A DNA stretch of 64,000 bases from JADKIH01 sp031367345 (GTDB lineage Bacteria > Bacteroidota > Bacteroidia > AKYH767-A > 2013-40CM-41-45). Numbering within the stretch: position 1 is the first letter of the stretch; every line of letters starts with the position of its first letter. This document shows, piece by piece, positions 1 through 8,316 of the stretch. The DNA lies in NCBI GenBank assembly GCA_031367345.1, contig JANLPR010000118.1, positions 1 through 64,000 on the forward strand, in the 5' to 3' direction. The position numbers and the translations under genes are program-made. The notes beneath the pieces are model-generated. The model had not been told where the DNA came from and searched no databases. It saw nothing but the letters and a program-made list of their open reading frames with translations.

Positions 1-390
1 CAAGATTCGATTACTGCGGCTAATCTGGCAGCGAAAAATAAAGATGAGGCAGATAGAAAAGCGAAAGTGTTAGCTGAAATAGAAGCAAAGAAAAAAGCGC
101 TCAGTCAAGCCAATGCCAAGCAAGATGACAAAGCAACAAAACCAACAACACCAAATACAAACATTCCGAAAATTATAGATTCAGATTATAAAGATGGAGT
201 TACGGAAGAAACCATAAATGAAAACAATCGGGCCATTTACCGAACAGTAGTTAAGAAAGACGGCGCAGCCTCTAATTATCAGAAAATAGTTTATAACTGG
301 GGAGGAGTATTTTATTTCAAAAACGATAATAGCATTACCGAATTGACTTTTCAGCAAGAGTTGAAAAATGCGAAAGCAGATAATAAATAA
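1..390 (+). CDS. Hypothetical protein, C-terminal part (5' end outside window)
   Basis: The frame is open from base 1, so the gene starts before the window and only about 129 residues are visible. The first 50 or so are Ala/Lys/Glu-rich with low complexity and probably form a coiled coil or linker. After that comes a compact segment containing IYRTVVKKDG, YQKIVYNWGG and FYFKN, ending in a short Lys/Asp tail. I have an impression of similar WGG/YFKN tails on Bacteroidota envelope proteins but cannot name the family, so no function is assigned. A GTG at 67 is a possible start, but coding character continues upstream of it. A strong terminator follows at 412. Confidence 0.7.
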   Translation, partial: QDSITAANLAAKNKDEADRKAKVLAEIEAKKKALSQANAKQDDKATKPTTPNTNIPKIIDSDYKDGVTEETINENNRAIYRTVVKKDGAASNYQKIVYNWGGVFYFKNDNSITELTFQQELKNAKADNK

Positions 391-411
391 GTTGACTGAA
401 AAATAAAATTG

Positions 412-442
412 AAACCGAAGATTAATTCTTCGGTTTTTTTTT
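412..442 (+). terminator. Rho-independent terminator
   Basis: Stem AAACCGAAG / CTTCGGTTT (9 bp) with a 7-nt loop, followed by a run of nine T. It ends the transcript of the partial gene at 1-390 and insulates surE. Confidence 0.9.
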
Positions 443-560
443 GAGGTAAATCGACTTTAAAGAAAGTACTTTATTATCAGGCTACCAAAAGCCCTCAAAT
501 AATACTACCGACTTCTTCTTTAATCAAATATTTACACGGGCACCATTTGATTTATTTTAG

Positions 561-568
561 TAATTTTG
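561..568 (+). promoter_or_regulatory. -7 promoter box of surE operon
   Basis: TAATTTTG is an exact match to the Bacteroidota TAnnTTTG element, 17 nt before the surE ATG. No well-spaced TTTG -33 element is evident. Confidence 0.6.
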
Positions 569-585
569 GAATCTGAATTATATCT

Positions 586-1368
586 ATGACAACTTCTCCA
601 CGACCTGTTATTTTAGTTACCAATGACGACGGAATTACTGCTCCCGGTTTGCATGCACTTGTGGATGCAATAAAAGACCTCGGCGATATTTTTGTTGTTG
701 CTCCTGACAGTCCGCAATCGGGTATGGGGCATGCTATCACGATCAACAATCTATTGCGTTTAGATAAGGTTGATGTACATGGTGAACATTGGTATCAGTG
801 TTCCGGCACTCCGGTTGACTGTGTAAAATTGGCCATCGATAAAATACTTCATCGTCAGCCCGACTTATGCGTATCGGGTATTAACCACGGTTCTAATTCG
901 TCAATTAATGTAATTTATAGTGGAACAATGTCGGCTGCAATGGAAGGAGCTATTGAGGGAATACCATCAGCAGGTTTTTCATTTTTAAATCATTCGCTTG
1001 ATGCAGATTTCGAAGCGAGCAAACCCTATATCAGAAAAATTGCCAAAAACATTTTAGAAAAAGGATTGCCAAAAGGTACGTTAGTAAACGTAAATATTCC
1101 AAATCTTCCCAAAGATGAAATAAAAGGAGTGAAGGTTTGCAGACAAGCCATGGCAAAATGGGAAGAAGAATTTGATGAACGCTTAGACCCGAACAAACGG
1201 AAATATTATTGGCTTACTGGTAAATTTACAAATAACGATAAAGGTCAAGATACCGATGAATGGGCTTTAGCAAATGGATATATCTCTATTGTTCCTGTTC
1301 AATTCGATTTCACAGCACATCATGCCATTCCTTTTCTTAACGAGATGAACTATGAAGTTGAAGGATAG
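586..1368 (+). CDS. surE: 5'/3'-nucleotidase SurE
   Basis: SurE removes phosphate from nucleoside 5'- and 3'-monophosphates in the cytoplasm and is linked to stationary-phase survival. The 260-residue product has the family length. It shows the N-terminal metal-binding VTNDDGI (about residues 12-18), SGTPVDCVKLA (about 83-93), and SGINHGSN with the metal-binding Asn (about 97-104), plus a C-terminal beta segment with AHHAIPFL. The ATG is well placed 17 nt after a -7 box. It is the first gene of a tight four-gene unit ending in lpxB, and its 3' end overlaps the next gene by 17 nt. Confidence 0.95.
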   Translation: MTTSPRPVILVTNDDGITAPGLHALVDAIKDLGDIFVVAPDSPQSGMGHAITINNLLRLDKVDVHGEHWYQCSGTPVDCVKLAIDKILHRQPDLCVSGINHGSNSSINVIYSGTMSAAMEGAIEGIPSAGFSFLNHSLDADFEASKPYIRKIAKNILEKGLPKGTLVNVNIPNLPKDEIKGVKVCRQAMAKWEEEFDERLDPNKRKYYWLTGKFTNNDKGQDTDEWALANGYISIVPVQFDFTAHHAIPFLNEMNYEVEG

Positions 1369-1657
1369 GTTGACTGATAAAACAATTAGTGGAATTATAT
1401 TGGGATTTATTCTTATTCCAGTTTTTTATTTATTTGCAGTCCTTCTTCGATTCGGAATTGTTTCGCTAAAAAATGATCAATACATTTTACTACCTCCCAC
1501 AACACAATTAATTGCATTATTATTTTCAATGTTGGCTTTTAGAATTCTTATGATTAATTGGAAAAAAGAAAATACAGGTAAGGGGTTTTTAATTGTGATT
1601 ATGTTAGCTGTTCTTTCATATTTTTATGTCTATTTTAAATTAAAACATCAACAATAA
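1352..1657 (+). CDS. Small membrane protein, three predicted TM helices (surE-lpxB operon, copy 1)
   Basis: This is a 101-residue hydrophobic protein with three predicted helices (about 13-35, 48-67 and 78-96), a Lys/Asp N-terminus and a Lys-rich C-terminus. The start overlaps the surE end by 17 nt, and its stop overlaps the next ATG as TAATG, so translation is probably coupled. It resembles the following protein: both have a Gly/Leu-rich first helix ending in an IP or IPP motif, and an Asn/Gly/Lys-rich loop before the last helix. I cannot assign a family or function. Its position suggests an envelope role, but that is inference from context only. Confidence 0.75.
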   Translation: MKLKDRLTDKTISGIILGFILIPVFYLFAVLLRFGIVSLKNDQYILLPPTTQLIALLFSMLAFRILMINWKKENTGKGFLIVIMLAVLSYFYVYFKLKHQQ

Positions 1658-1947
1658 TGACGTGGAAAAATAATTTAGTTGTCGGTCTATTACTTGGGCT
1701 TATTATTCCACCTGTAGCTTTTAGCATCTATAGTTTGTTAAGTTTTCACGAGCGTACTATTTGGGATAGCGTTCTCTTTTATAAAAGAGGAGGAGTGCTT
1801 TCACATGTAATTAGTTTGTCTGTTATTGCAAACCTAATTCCATTTTTCTTATCATTAAATACGGGAAATGAAAAAACATCAAGAGGGATTATTGGAGGGA
1901 GTTTTATTTATGTAATCATAGTATTATTAATTATTTTATTTAAATGA
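1657..1947 (+). CDS. Small membrane protein, three predicted TM helices (surE-lpxB operon, copy 2)
   Basis: This 96-residue protein has helices at about 6-28, 48-66 and 77-95. Shared layout with its upstream neighbour (GLLLGLIIPP versus GIILGFILIP in helix 1, and a polar N/G/E/K/R loop before helix 3) suggests an old tandem duplication. Its stop overlaps the lpxB start as ATGA. No catalytic motif is visible and the family is unrecognised. Coupling to lpxB suggests it works in, or is expressed with, envelope synthesis, but this is not shown by the sequence. Confidence 0.75.
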   Translation: MTWKNNLVVGLLLGLIIPPVAFSIYSLLSFHERTIWDSVLFYKRGGVLSHVISLSVIANLIPFFLSLNTGNEKTSRGIIGGSFIYVIIVLLIILFK

Positions 1948-3059
1948 AATACTATATCATAGCCGGTGAAGCTTCAGGCGATTTACATGCATCCAACTTA
2001 ATTCGCGAAATAAAACTACTCGATAAAGAAGCGCATTTCAGAGCATGGGGTGGTGATTTGATGCATGAAGAAGGTGCTGTAATCGTTAAGCATTATCGTG
2101 AATTAGCATTCATGGGTTTCGCTGAGGTGGTAATGAATCTAAAAACGATTTTCAATAATATCAAATTTTGCAAGCAAGATATACTCCAAGATATTCCAGA
2201 TGTATTAATATTGGTTGACTATCCGGGTTTTAATCTACGAATCGCAGAGTTTGCTCATCACCATAAGATCAAAGTAATCTATTACATTTCGCCACAAGTA
2301 TGGGCTTGGAAAAAATCGAGAGTGCATAAAATAAAAAAGGTCGTTGATAGAATGCTTGTTATTCTACCTTTCGAAAAAGAGTTTTACGAAAAATATAATT
2401 ATCATGTTGATTTTGTTGGGCACCCTTTATTAGATGCTATTGAACAACAAAAACTATTGATTGGCGATCATAAAGTATTTCGTGAGAAGTATCGACTAGA
2501 CGATCGAAAAATAATTTCTTTATTGCCAGGAAGCAGAACTCAAGAAATAAAAACAGTTTTGCCAATAATGTTAACTATGGCAAATGAATATCCGGGATAT
2601 CAATTTATAATAGCCGGAGCACCATCACAACAAGAAGAATTATATCGAGATTTGATGAAAGATATTAATTTGAAAATTATTTTTGGAGAAACGTATTCAC
2701 TTTTATCAGCTTCGGAAGCCGCATTGGTTACCAGTGGAACAGCTACTTTAGAAACAGCTTTATTGAATATACCTGAAGTAGTTTGTTACAAAGGAAATAC
2801 TATTTCATACCAAATAGCCAGGAGAATTATCGATGTAAAATATATTTCCTTGGTAAATTTAATTGTAGATAAAGAGATAGTAAAAGAACTAATCCAAGGC
2901 GAACTTAACTTCCACAATTTGAAATTGTCGTTAAACAAAATTTTGGATCCTAAATACCGGAAAAATTTATTTTTGGAATATGAATTCCTTCGTCAGACAC
3001 TTGGCGGAAAAGGCGCTTCTGCAAAGGCTGCTCAAATAGTTGTAGATGAAATAAAGTAA
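1944..3059 (+). CDS. lpxB: Lipid-A-disaccharide synthase LpxB
   Basis: LpxB condenses UDP-2,3-diacylglucosamine with lipid X to make the lipid A disaccharide at the inner face of the cytoplasmic membrane. The 371-residue protein begins with the family signature AGEASGDLHAS (about residues 7-17). It has AWGGDLM, LVDYPGFNLR and YYISPQVWAWK in the N-terminal Rossmann half, and LLPGSRTQEI plus VTSGTATLETAL in the nucleotide-sugar half. Length is normal for the GT19 family. The ATG overlaps the previous stop (ATGA), making it the last gene of the surE unit. No terminator is obvious after it. Confidence 0.95.
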   Translation: MKYYIIAGEASGDLHASNLIREIKLLDKEAHFRAWGGDLMHEEGAVIVKHYRELAFMGFAEVVMNLKTIFNNIKFCKQDILQDIPDVLILVDYPGFNLRIAEFAHHHKIKVIYYISPQVWAWKKSRVHKIKKVVDRMLVILPFEKEFYEKYNYHVDFVGHPLLDAIEQQKLLIGDHKVFREKYRLDDRKIISLLPGSRTQEIKTVLPIMLTMANEYPGYQFIIAGAPSQQEELYRDLMKDINLKIIFGETYSLLSASEAALVTSGTATLETALLNIPEVVCYKGNTISYQIARRIIDVKYISLVNLIVDKEIVKELIQGELNFHNLKLSLNKILDPKYRKNLFLEYEFLRQTLGGKGASAKAAQIVVDEIK

Positions 3060-3103
3060 GCTTCATCATTAATTGAGGGTACAAAATGAGTGAAGATTAA
3101 TTA

Positions 3104-3138
3104 TTTGTGATTATGTAGTTAGTTACAAAGTATTTTTG
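3104..3138 (+). promoter_or_regulatory. comEC promoter (TTTG -33 and TATTTTTG -7)
   Basis: An exact -7 box TATTTTTG lies at 3131-3138 and a TTTG at 3104-3107, 23 nt upstream. Both fit the Bacteroidota promoter pattern. The ATG follows 4 nt after the -7 box, so the mRNA would be leaderless or the true start could be slightly downstream. Confidence 0.55.
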
Positions 3139-3142
3139 GCCC

Positions 3143-5128
3143 ATGAACTTGTTTAGTCATGCGCCTTTTGTAAGAATACTTCCCGCTTTTATATTTGGTG
3201 TTATATGTAGTTTTTTTCTGAACATAAACGAGAATGTAATCATTCTTATTCTTTTTAATTCTATCCTCTTATTTACCTTCTGGATTAATAGTTCTCCCAA
3301 GCTTCAGTACTCCTACAAATATGTAAGTGCAATGCTTCTACTTACTTTATTTTTCTGCGTTGGATTTATTTTGAATTCGGAAAAAGAGCGAACTGGTATT
3401 AGAGGGATAAATGAATTGAGCAAATCAAGTAAACAGCTCGTAGCAGAAATCACTTCCATACCGGTTCGGAAGGGGAAATCAATTAGACTTGAAGCTACTA
3501 TTAGTTTCTTAGTAGATTCTTCGAGTCACAGTCCGGTTTCAATCAAAACATATATTTATTTTGGAGATACAACGGCACTCACATTGAATATTGGTGATCA
3601 GATTGTTTGCGAAAACAAGATTGCAATCATTCCAAAACCAGCGAATCCCGGGCAATTTGATTTTAGATATTATTCATCTCTAAAGAGAATCTATTTTCAA
3701 ATAAGGCTACAGTCATTGGAATGGAAATTAATTCATAGGAATTTAAATTTCTCAATTCTCAATTTCAGCCACAAATTACGAGATCAATTACTTGGAGCGT
3801 ACGAAAAATCCGGAATCTCCGGCCAAGAGAATGCAGTGATCTCTGCATTGGTACTTGGCGATGATTCAGAGATAGACCGAGACCTAATGACAGCATTTTC
3901 TGCCAGCGGAACGTTGCACATTCTTTCAGTGAGTGGAATGCATGTAGGAATTGTTTTCGCTTTGCTATCATTTTTATTAAAGAGATTAGAAGGGAAGAAA
4001 GGGTGGTGGATAGTTCGGATTGTGATGATGATGCTGATCATTTGGTTTTATGCTATCATCACCGGCTTATCACCTTCAGTAATCAGGTCGGCAATGATGT
4101 TTACTTTCATATTACTTGGAAGAGCCATCAATCGAAATTCTACTATTTATAATACACTGGCGGCTTCAATATTAGTAATATGCACTTTGTTCGATCCATT
4201 ACTACTATTCGCGCCCGGATTTCAACTGAGTTATTTGGCTGTGGCAGGAATTGCATTTTTATACAAACCAATCCGAAATATTTTATACGTTAGAAATAAA
4301 GTAGGAGAGTGGGTATGGAATTTAATTGCGGTATCAATCGCAGCACAAATAGCTACGTTCCCTATAAGCTTATTTTATTTTCATCAATTTCCTAATTACT
4401 TCATCCCGGCAAATTTATTAATTATACCTGTTTCCACAGTCGCAATTTTTGGAGGAATATTTTTGCTTTGTATCTCGTCCTTTACATTGATTGCTCAGAA
4501 TATTGGATTTCTCCTTAAGTGGAATCTGATTTTCCTAAACAAGCTTGCTTACTTGATACAGAGTTTACCTTTTTCAGTTACCCGCGAATTATATCTTACC
4601 ATATCTCAATGCATCATTTTGTATCTATTTTTAGTTACATTTTGCTTTTATATTTTAAAACGTTCCGTTAGACTATTAGAAATGTCGATAGTTATTTTAA
4701 GCATTTTTATTCTATTTAAATCGTACGATTGTTGGATGTCAGCTAAAACAAATCAACTAATCGTATATTCAAATCCAATTCCGGCCATAGAATTAGTTGT
4801 CGGTAAAAAATCATTTTTATACTATATAAAAAATGATTCAGCAAAGGCATTTAAATATTCAAGCGATATGCATATTGGAAATAGATTAAAGCTTGAAGAT
4901 CGCTTTCCTATTGAAATAGATTCAACAACATTATTTAATGGAAAATTTTTGATCTTTGGTAAAAAATACCTGCAATTTTCTTCATTACAAAATAAAAAAC
5001 ACATTCTTACTTTTTATGATCCGGATACCTGTCGGAACTTTGAAATGAGTTTTTACAATGAAAAAAAGTTAGATAAAAAAAGTATCAATCTAAAATCTTC
5101 GGCCTTTATATACGATCTAAATAAATAA
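3143..5128 (+). CDS. comEC: ComEC/Rec2-family DNA-uptake channel protein
   Basis: This is a 661-residue polytopic inner-membrane protein of the ComEC family, which moves single-stranded DNA into the cytoplasm during transformation. Two N-terminal helices precede a soluble DUF4131/OB-like region (about 70-200). The Competence domain follows (about 215-490) with the conserved FSASGTLHILSVSGMHVG segment and many helices. The last 130 residues are soluble but show no HxHxDH motif, so the metallo-beta-lactamase nuclease-like domain found in many ComEC proteins is absent. The ATG at 3143 sits next to a promoter box. The gene is convergent with the MBL-fold gene that follows. Confidence 0.9.
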   Translation: MNLFSHAPFVRILPAFIFGVICSFFLNINENVIILILFNSILLFTFWINSSPKLQYSYKYVSAMLLLTLFFCVGFILNSEKERTGIRGINELSKSSKQLVAEITSIPVRKGKSIRLEATISFLVDSSSHSPVSIKTYIYFGDTTALTLNIGDQIVCENKIAIIPKPANPGQFDFRYYSSLKRIYFQIRLQSLEWKLIHRNLNFSILNFSHKLRDQLLGAYEKSGISGQENAVISALVLGDDSEIDRDLMTAFSASGTLHILSVSGMHVGIVFALLSFLLKRLEGKKGWWIVRIVMMMLIIWFYAIITGLSPSVIRSAMMFTFILLGRAINRNSTIYNTLAASILVICTLFDPLLLFAPGFQLSYLAVAGIAFLYKPIRNILYVRNKVGEWVWNLIAVSIAAQIATFPISLFYFHQFPNYFIPANLLIIPVSTVAIFGGIFLLCISSFTLIAQNIGFLLKWNLIFLNKLAYLIQSLPFSVTRELYLTISQCIILYLFLVTFCFYILKRSVRLLEMSIVILSIFILFKSYDCWMSAKTNQLIVYSNPIPAIELVVGKKSFLYYIKNDSAKAFKYSSDMHIGNRLKLEDRFPIEIDSTTLFNGKFLIFGKKYLQFSSLQNKKHILTFYDPDTCRNFEMSFYNEKKLDKKSINLKSSAFIYDLNK

Positions 5129-5141
5129 TTGAATTTTCAAA

Positions 5142-5981
5142 TTACAATTCACTTAATTTAAAGGTCGTATTTAATTTTATTCCTCTTTCAGTTTGAATCA
5201 AATTGGCACATTCATTAATGGGATCATGTTCGAAGAAAAGCGAATAATTTTCTTTTATCGCTTCGGCTAAGAAGTCAGCTTTTTCTTGTAACGATAACAA
5301 AGGGCGAGTATCATATGCCATAACATAAGGAACAGGAATGTGAGCAGCGGACGGAATAAGATCGGCGCAATAGGCAATTTTTTTTCCATTGTAATTGATA
5401 ATCGGAAGCATCATCGATTCAGTATGCCCGTTCACCAAATTAAATTTAAAATTATCAGTTAGTTGATCCTCTGCTTTCAGAAATTTTAACTGACCCGATT
5501 CGCTGATAGGAAGAATGTTTTCCTTTAAGAAACTTGCTTTTTCTCTCGGGTTGGGTTTCGTTGCCCACTCCCAATGATCTTCATTACTCCAATAGGTTGC
5601 ATTTTTAAAAGCTGGCTCAAGCAATTCTTTTGTCGCATTCCATTTTACACTTCCACCACAATGATCAAAATGTAGGTGAGTAAGAAATACATCGGTAATG
5701 TCATTTAAATTAAAGCCTAATTTATTTAGTGAGTTCTCGAGCGTAGCTTCTCCACTCATAAAATAATAGCTGAAAAATTTTGCATCCTGTTTATCACCAA
5801 TTCCGTTATCGACCAAAATTAATCGATCACCATCTTCAACTAATAAACAACGCATAGCCCAATTACACATATTGTTTTCGTCGGCGGGATTTAATTTTTG
5901 CCAAATCGATTTCGGAACCACACCAAACATAGCACCGCCATCTAATTTAAAATATCCGGTATCAATCGTATGTAACTTCAT
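5142..5981 (-). CDS. MBL-fold metallo-hydrolase
   Basis: This is a 279-residue metallo-beta-lactamase-fold hydrolase with the zinc motif THLHFDHCGG (HxHxDH, about residues 113-122), the later His in NGHTESM, and Asp in YCADLIPS. The residues are complete, so it should bind two metals. The overall layout, with DNGIGD near the N-terminus, resembles the lactonase/glyoxalase-like branch, but the substrate cannot be told from the sequence. No signal peptide is visible, so it is probably cytoplasmic. It is a single-gene unit with its own promoter box at 6016-6023. Confidence 0.85.
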   Translation of the reverse strand: MKLHTIDTGYFKLDGGAMFGVVPKSIWQKLNPADENNMCNWAMRCLLVEDGDRLILVDNGIGDKQDAKFFSYYFMSGEATLENSLNKLGFNLNDITDVFLTHLHFDHCGGSVKWNATKELLEPAFKNATYWSNEDHWEWATKPNPREKASFLKENILPISESGQLKFLKAEDQLTDNFKFNLVNGHTESMMLPIINYNGKKIAYCADLIPSAAHIPVPYVMAYDTRPLLSLQEKADFLAEAIKENYSLFFEHDPINECANLIQTERGIKLNTTFKLSEL

Positions 5982-6015
5982 TTTGTTCGATATTTATTAA
6001 ATTCTAAGCTCAAGA

Positions 6016-6023
6016 CAAAGCTA
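6016..6023 (-). promoter_or_regulatory. -7 promoter box of the MBL-fold gene
   Basis: The minus strand reads TAGCTTTG, an exact TAnnTTTG, about 35 nt upstream of the ATG at 5981. Confidence 0.6.
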
Positions 6024-6120
6024 ACTTTTTTTGTTGAATCACTAAAAAAGGAGGTTTAAAGTGTTAGTAAAAATGTTTATATTGATTCAAGGATTGTGCG
6101 AAGTGATCAACACTTTTTAA

Positions 6121-6128
6121 TATTTTCG
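6121..6128 (+). promoter_or_regulatory. -7-like box of mpl (TTCG variant)
   Basis: TATTTTCG lies 5 nt before the mpl ATG. It differs from TAnnTTTG only at the seventh base, and the same variant precedes mgtE, mtaB and the J-domain gene. Confidence 0.4.
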
Positions 6129-6133
6129 AAGAT

Positions 6134-7525
6134 ATGTCGACCCACGCAAAAAGACTTCATTTTATTGCCATAGGAGGTGCAGCCATGCACAACTTGGCTC
6201 TTGCCTTACAGCAAAATGGATACAATATTTCAGGTTCTGATGACGAGATCAATGAACCTTCAAAATCGAGACTGGCAGCAGCCGGATTACTACCAAAAGA
6301 AATTGGTTGGTTCCCGGAAAAGATAACTAAACAATTAGATGGTGTGGTGCTAGGTATGCATGCACGCATAGATAACCCTGAATTAATTGCGGCTCAAGAA
6401 ATGGGTTTACCTGTATTTTCATATCCGGAATATTTGTATGAGCATTCAAAAGAAAAAGTAAGAGTAGTCATTGGTGGCTCACACGGAAAGACAACCATTA
6501 CAGCCATGATCCTTCATGTGTTAAATCAGCTTGGAGTCGACTTTGACTTTATGGTAGGTGCAAAACTGGATGGCTTTGAAACAATGGTTCGTTTGAGTGA
6601 TGCACCAATTATTATATTAGAAGGCGACGAGTATTTATCATCTCCAATAGACCGAAGACCAAAATTTCACTTGTATAAAGCTAACATTGGTCTGATAAGC
6701 GGCATTGCTTGGGATCATATAAATGTTTTTCCGACATTTGAAATGTATGTAGAACAATTTAAAATATTTGCAGAGACAATTGATGAAAAGGGAACACTAA
6801 TTTATTGTGTGAATGACGAGCAAGTAAAAAAGGTTGCTGAATCTAAAGGAGTAAAAGCTACTAAGATTTCATATTCTATTCCTAAAAATCAAATAAACAA
6901 TGGAGTAACCTATCTTACTACGAATGATGCATTATTAGAGTTAGCAATATTCGGTGAACACAACTTAATGAATTTAGAAGGCGCTCGAAATGTTTGTGAA
7001 AGTTTGGGAATTATAGATAAAGATTTCTTTTTAGCTATTCAATCGTTCAAAGGAGCCTCTAGGCGACTAGAGCTATTGGCTAAAAATGATAGGATTTCTG
7101 TATATAAAGATTTTGCGCATTCGCCTTCAAAGTTAAAGGCTACTACTCATGCAGTACGAACTCAGTTTCCCGATATAAAATTGGTAGCATGCATGGAATT
7201 ACATACCTTCAGTTCGCTCAATGAAGATTTTTTGGATCAATACGCAGGAAGCATGGAAGGTGCTGATGAAAAGTTTGTTTATTTTAATCCGAAAACAATA
7301 TCGCACAAAAAATTAAAAGAGATAACACCTGAAATAGTAAAAAAATGCTTTGCTGATGATTCTATAAAAGTTTTTACTGATGCATTACAATTACAAGCTA
7401 ACTTATTACTAAATCGAAGTGGAAAGTCTGTCTTTCTAATGATGAGTTCCGGAACATTTGATGGATTAAATTTAGATACCTTTTCCGAAGAGTTAACAAG
7501 ATCAACAAATAGTATTACATCCTAA
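6134..7525 (+). CDS. mpl: UDP-N-acetylmuramate:L-alanyl-gamma-D-glutamyl-meso-diaminopimelate ligase (Mpl-type Mur ligase)
   Basis: Mpl reattaches recycled murein tripeptide to UDP-MurNAc in the cytoplasm. The 463-residue protein has the Mur-ligase order. The N-terminal UDP-binding Rossmann part has HFIAIGGAAMHNLA (about residues 9-22), the ATP-binding P-loop is GGSHGKTT (about 114-121), the central domain carries EGDEY, and the C-terminal domain has ASRRLE and DFAHSP. MurC is closely related, but the GGAAMHNLA start and the short EGDEYLSSPIDRRPKF segment fit Mpl better. A DUF1573 gene follows after 3 nt. The annotation MurC-like is the main alternative. Confidence 0.85.
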   Translation: MSTHAKRLHFIAIGGAAMHNLALALQQNGYNISGSDDEINEPSKSRLAAAGLLPKEIGWFPEKITKQLDGVVLGMHARIDNPELIAAQEMGLPVFSYPEYLYEHSKEKVRVVIGGSHGKTTITAMILHVLNQLGVDFDFMVGAKLDGFETMVRLSDAPIIILEGDEYLSSPIDRRPKFHLYKANIGLISGIAWDHINVFPTFEMYVEQFKIFAETIDEKGTLIYCVNDEQVKKVAESKGVKATKISYSIPKNQINNGVTYLTTNDALLELAIFGEHNLMNLEGARNVCESLGIIDKDFFLAIQSFKGASRRLELLAKNDRISVYKDFAHSPSKLKATTHAVRTQFPDIKLVACMELHTFSSLNEDFLDQYAGSMEGADEKFVYFNPKTISHKKLKEITPEIVKKCFADDSIKVFTDALQLQANLLLNRSGKSVFLMMSSGTFDGLNLDTFSEELTRSTNSITS

Positions 7526-7528
7526 TTT

Positions 7529-8278
7529 ATGAAAAAAATTTATTTATTTATTGCCTTATCTTTTTTCGCAACAACATTGCTAGCACAATCGGTATCATTG
7601 TCAGACAAGTATTCAAAGAAAATCGGTAATATTAGATTTTCTACATCAACACTAAATTTTGGAAAAGTTTTTACTAATGAGACAAAAAACGACACCATTT
7701 GGATGATGAATGCAGGGAAGGAATCGATAAAAATTAAAATAGAAACGAAAGAAAAATTTCTAAAAACTAATTTGAGCAGCGAACAACTTGGAGCAGGCGA
7801 AGAAGGCTGGTTATCTATTTCATACAACATAGGAAATAGAAATGATCTCGGATTTGTTTTAGATAGAATAGAACTCAATACAACAGACAAAGAATTCCCA
7901 AGTAAAAATTTGAATATTACCGCTACAATTGCTGATTTTTTTGTCAATGCAGATGATTCTCTTGCACCAAAAATTGTACTATCAGAGCGCTCCTTTAATT
8001 ACGGAACAATTCAACAAGGCGAAAAAGTAAGCCACGAATTCTTGATAAATAATGGCGGTATTCAGCCTTTGTTACTTCGTAAAGCAAAGTCTACCTGTGG
8101 ATGTATTAAGATAACAACTTTTAAAAGTGAAATAGCCTCCGGTGAAAGTACTACAGTAAAAATTGAATTCGACTCTTTTGGGAAAGAAGGAAAAGACACT
8201 CGGTCAATTTCACTTTTCTTCAATGATCCGAAGTCACCCGAAGTAAAAGTAGAGATGAATGGGGTAATAGGTAAATAA
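7529..8278 (+). CDS. Secreted DUF1573 tandem-domain protein
   Basis: This is a 249-residue protein with a clear Sec signal peptide (basic MKK, hydrophobic core, ALA-like cleavage near residue 20). It carries two immunoglobulin-like modules of about 100 residues. The second is a textbook DUF1573 domain (about 143-249) with FNYGTIQQGEKVSHEF, the STCGCIK cysteine motif and a final NGVIG strand. The first lacks the cysteines. DUF1573 proteins are abundant, exported or periplasmic in Bacteroidota, and of unknown function. It starts 3 nt after mpl, so the two genes share a transcript. Confidence 0.85.
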   Translation: MKKIYLFIALSFFATTLLAQSVSLSDKYSKKIGNIRFSTSTLNFGKVFTNETKNDTIWMMNAGKESIKIKIETKEKFLKTNLSSEQLGAGEEGWLSISYNIGNRNDLGFVLDRIELNTTDKEFPSKNLNITATIADFFVNADDSLAPKIVLSERSFNYGTIQQGEKVSHEFLINNGGIQPLLLRKAKSTCGCIKITTFKSEIASGESTTVKIEFDSFGKEGKDTRSISLFFNDPKSPEVKVEMNGVIGK

Positions 8279-8316
8279 ATTGATACTGAAACTTACTTTT
8301 TTAAAAGCAATCAACC

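Noticed and set aside
6044..6120. A 20-codon frame (GTG 6061 to TAA 6120) preceded by a perfect AAGGAGG at an ideal spacing.
   Set aside because: Genes in this window do not use Shine-Dalgarno sequences, no plus-strand promoter lies before it, and it ends at the mpl -7 box. Most likely coincidence.
7540..7947. 135-codon minus-strand open frame within the DUF1573 gene.
   Set aside because: Antisense shadow of a gene with a clear signal peptide and domain; no independent evidence.
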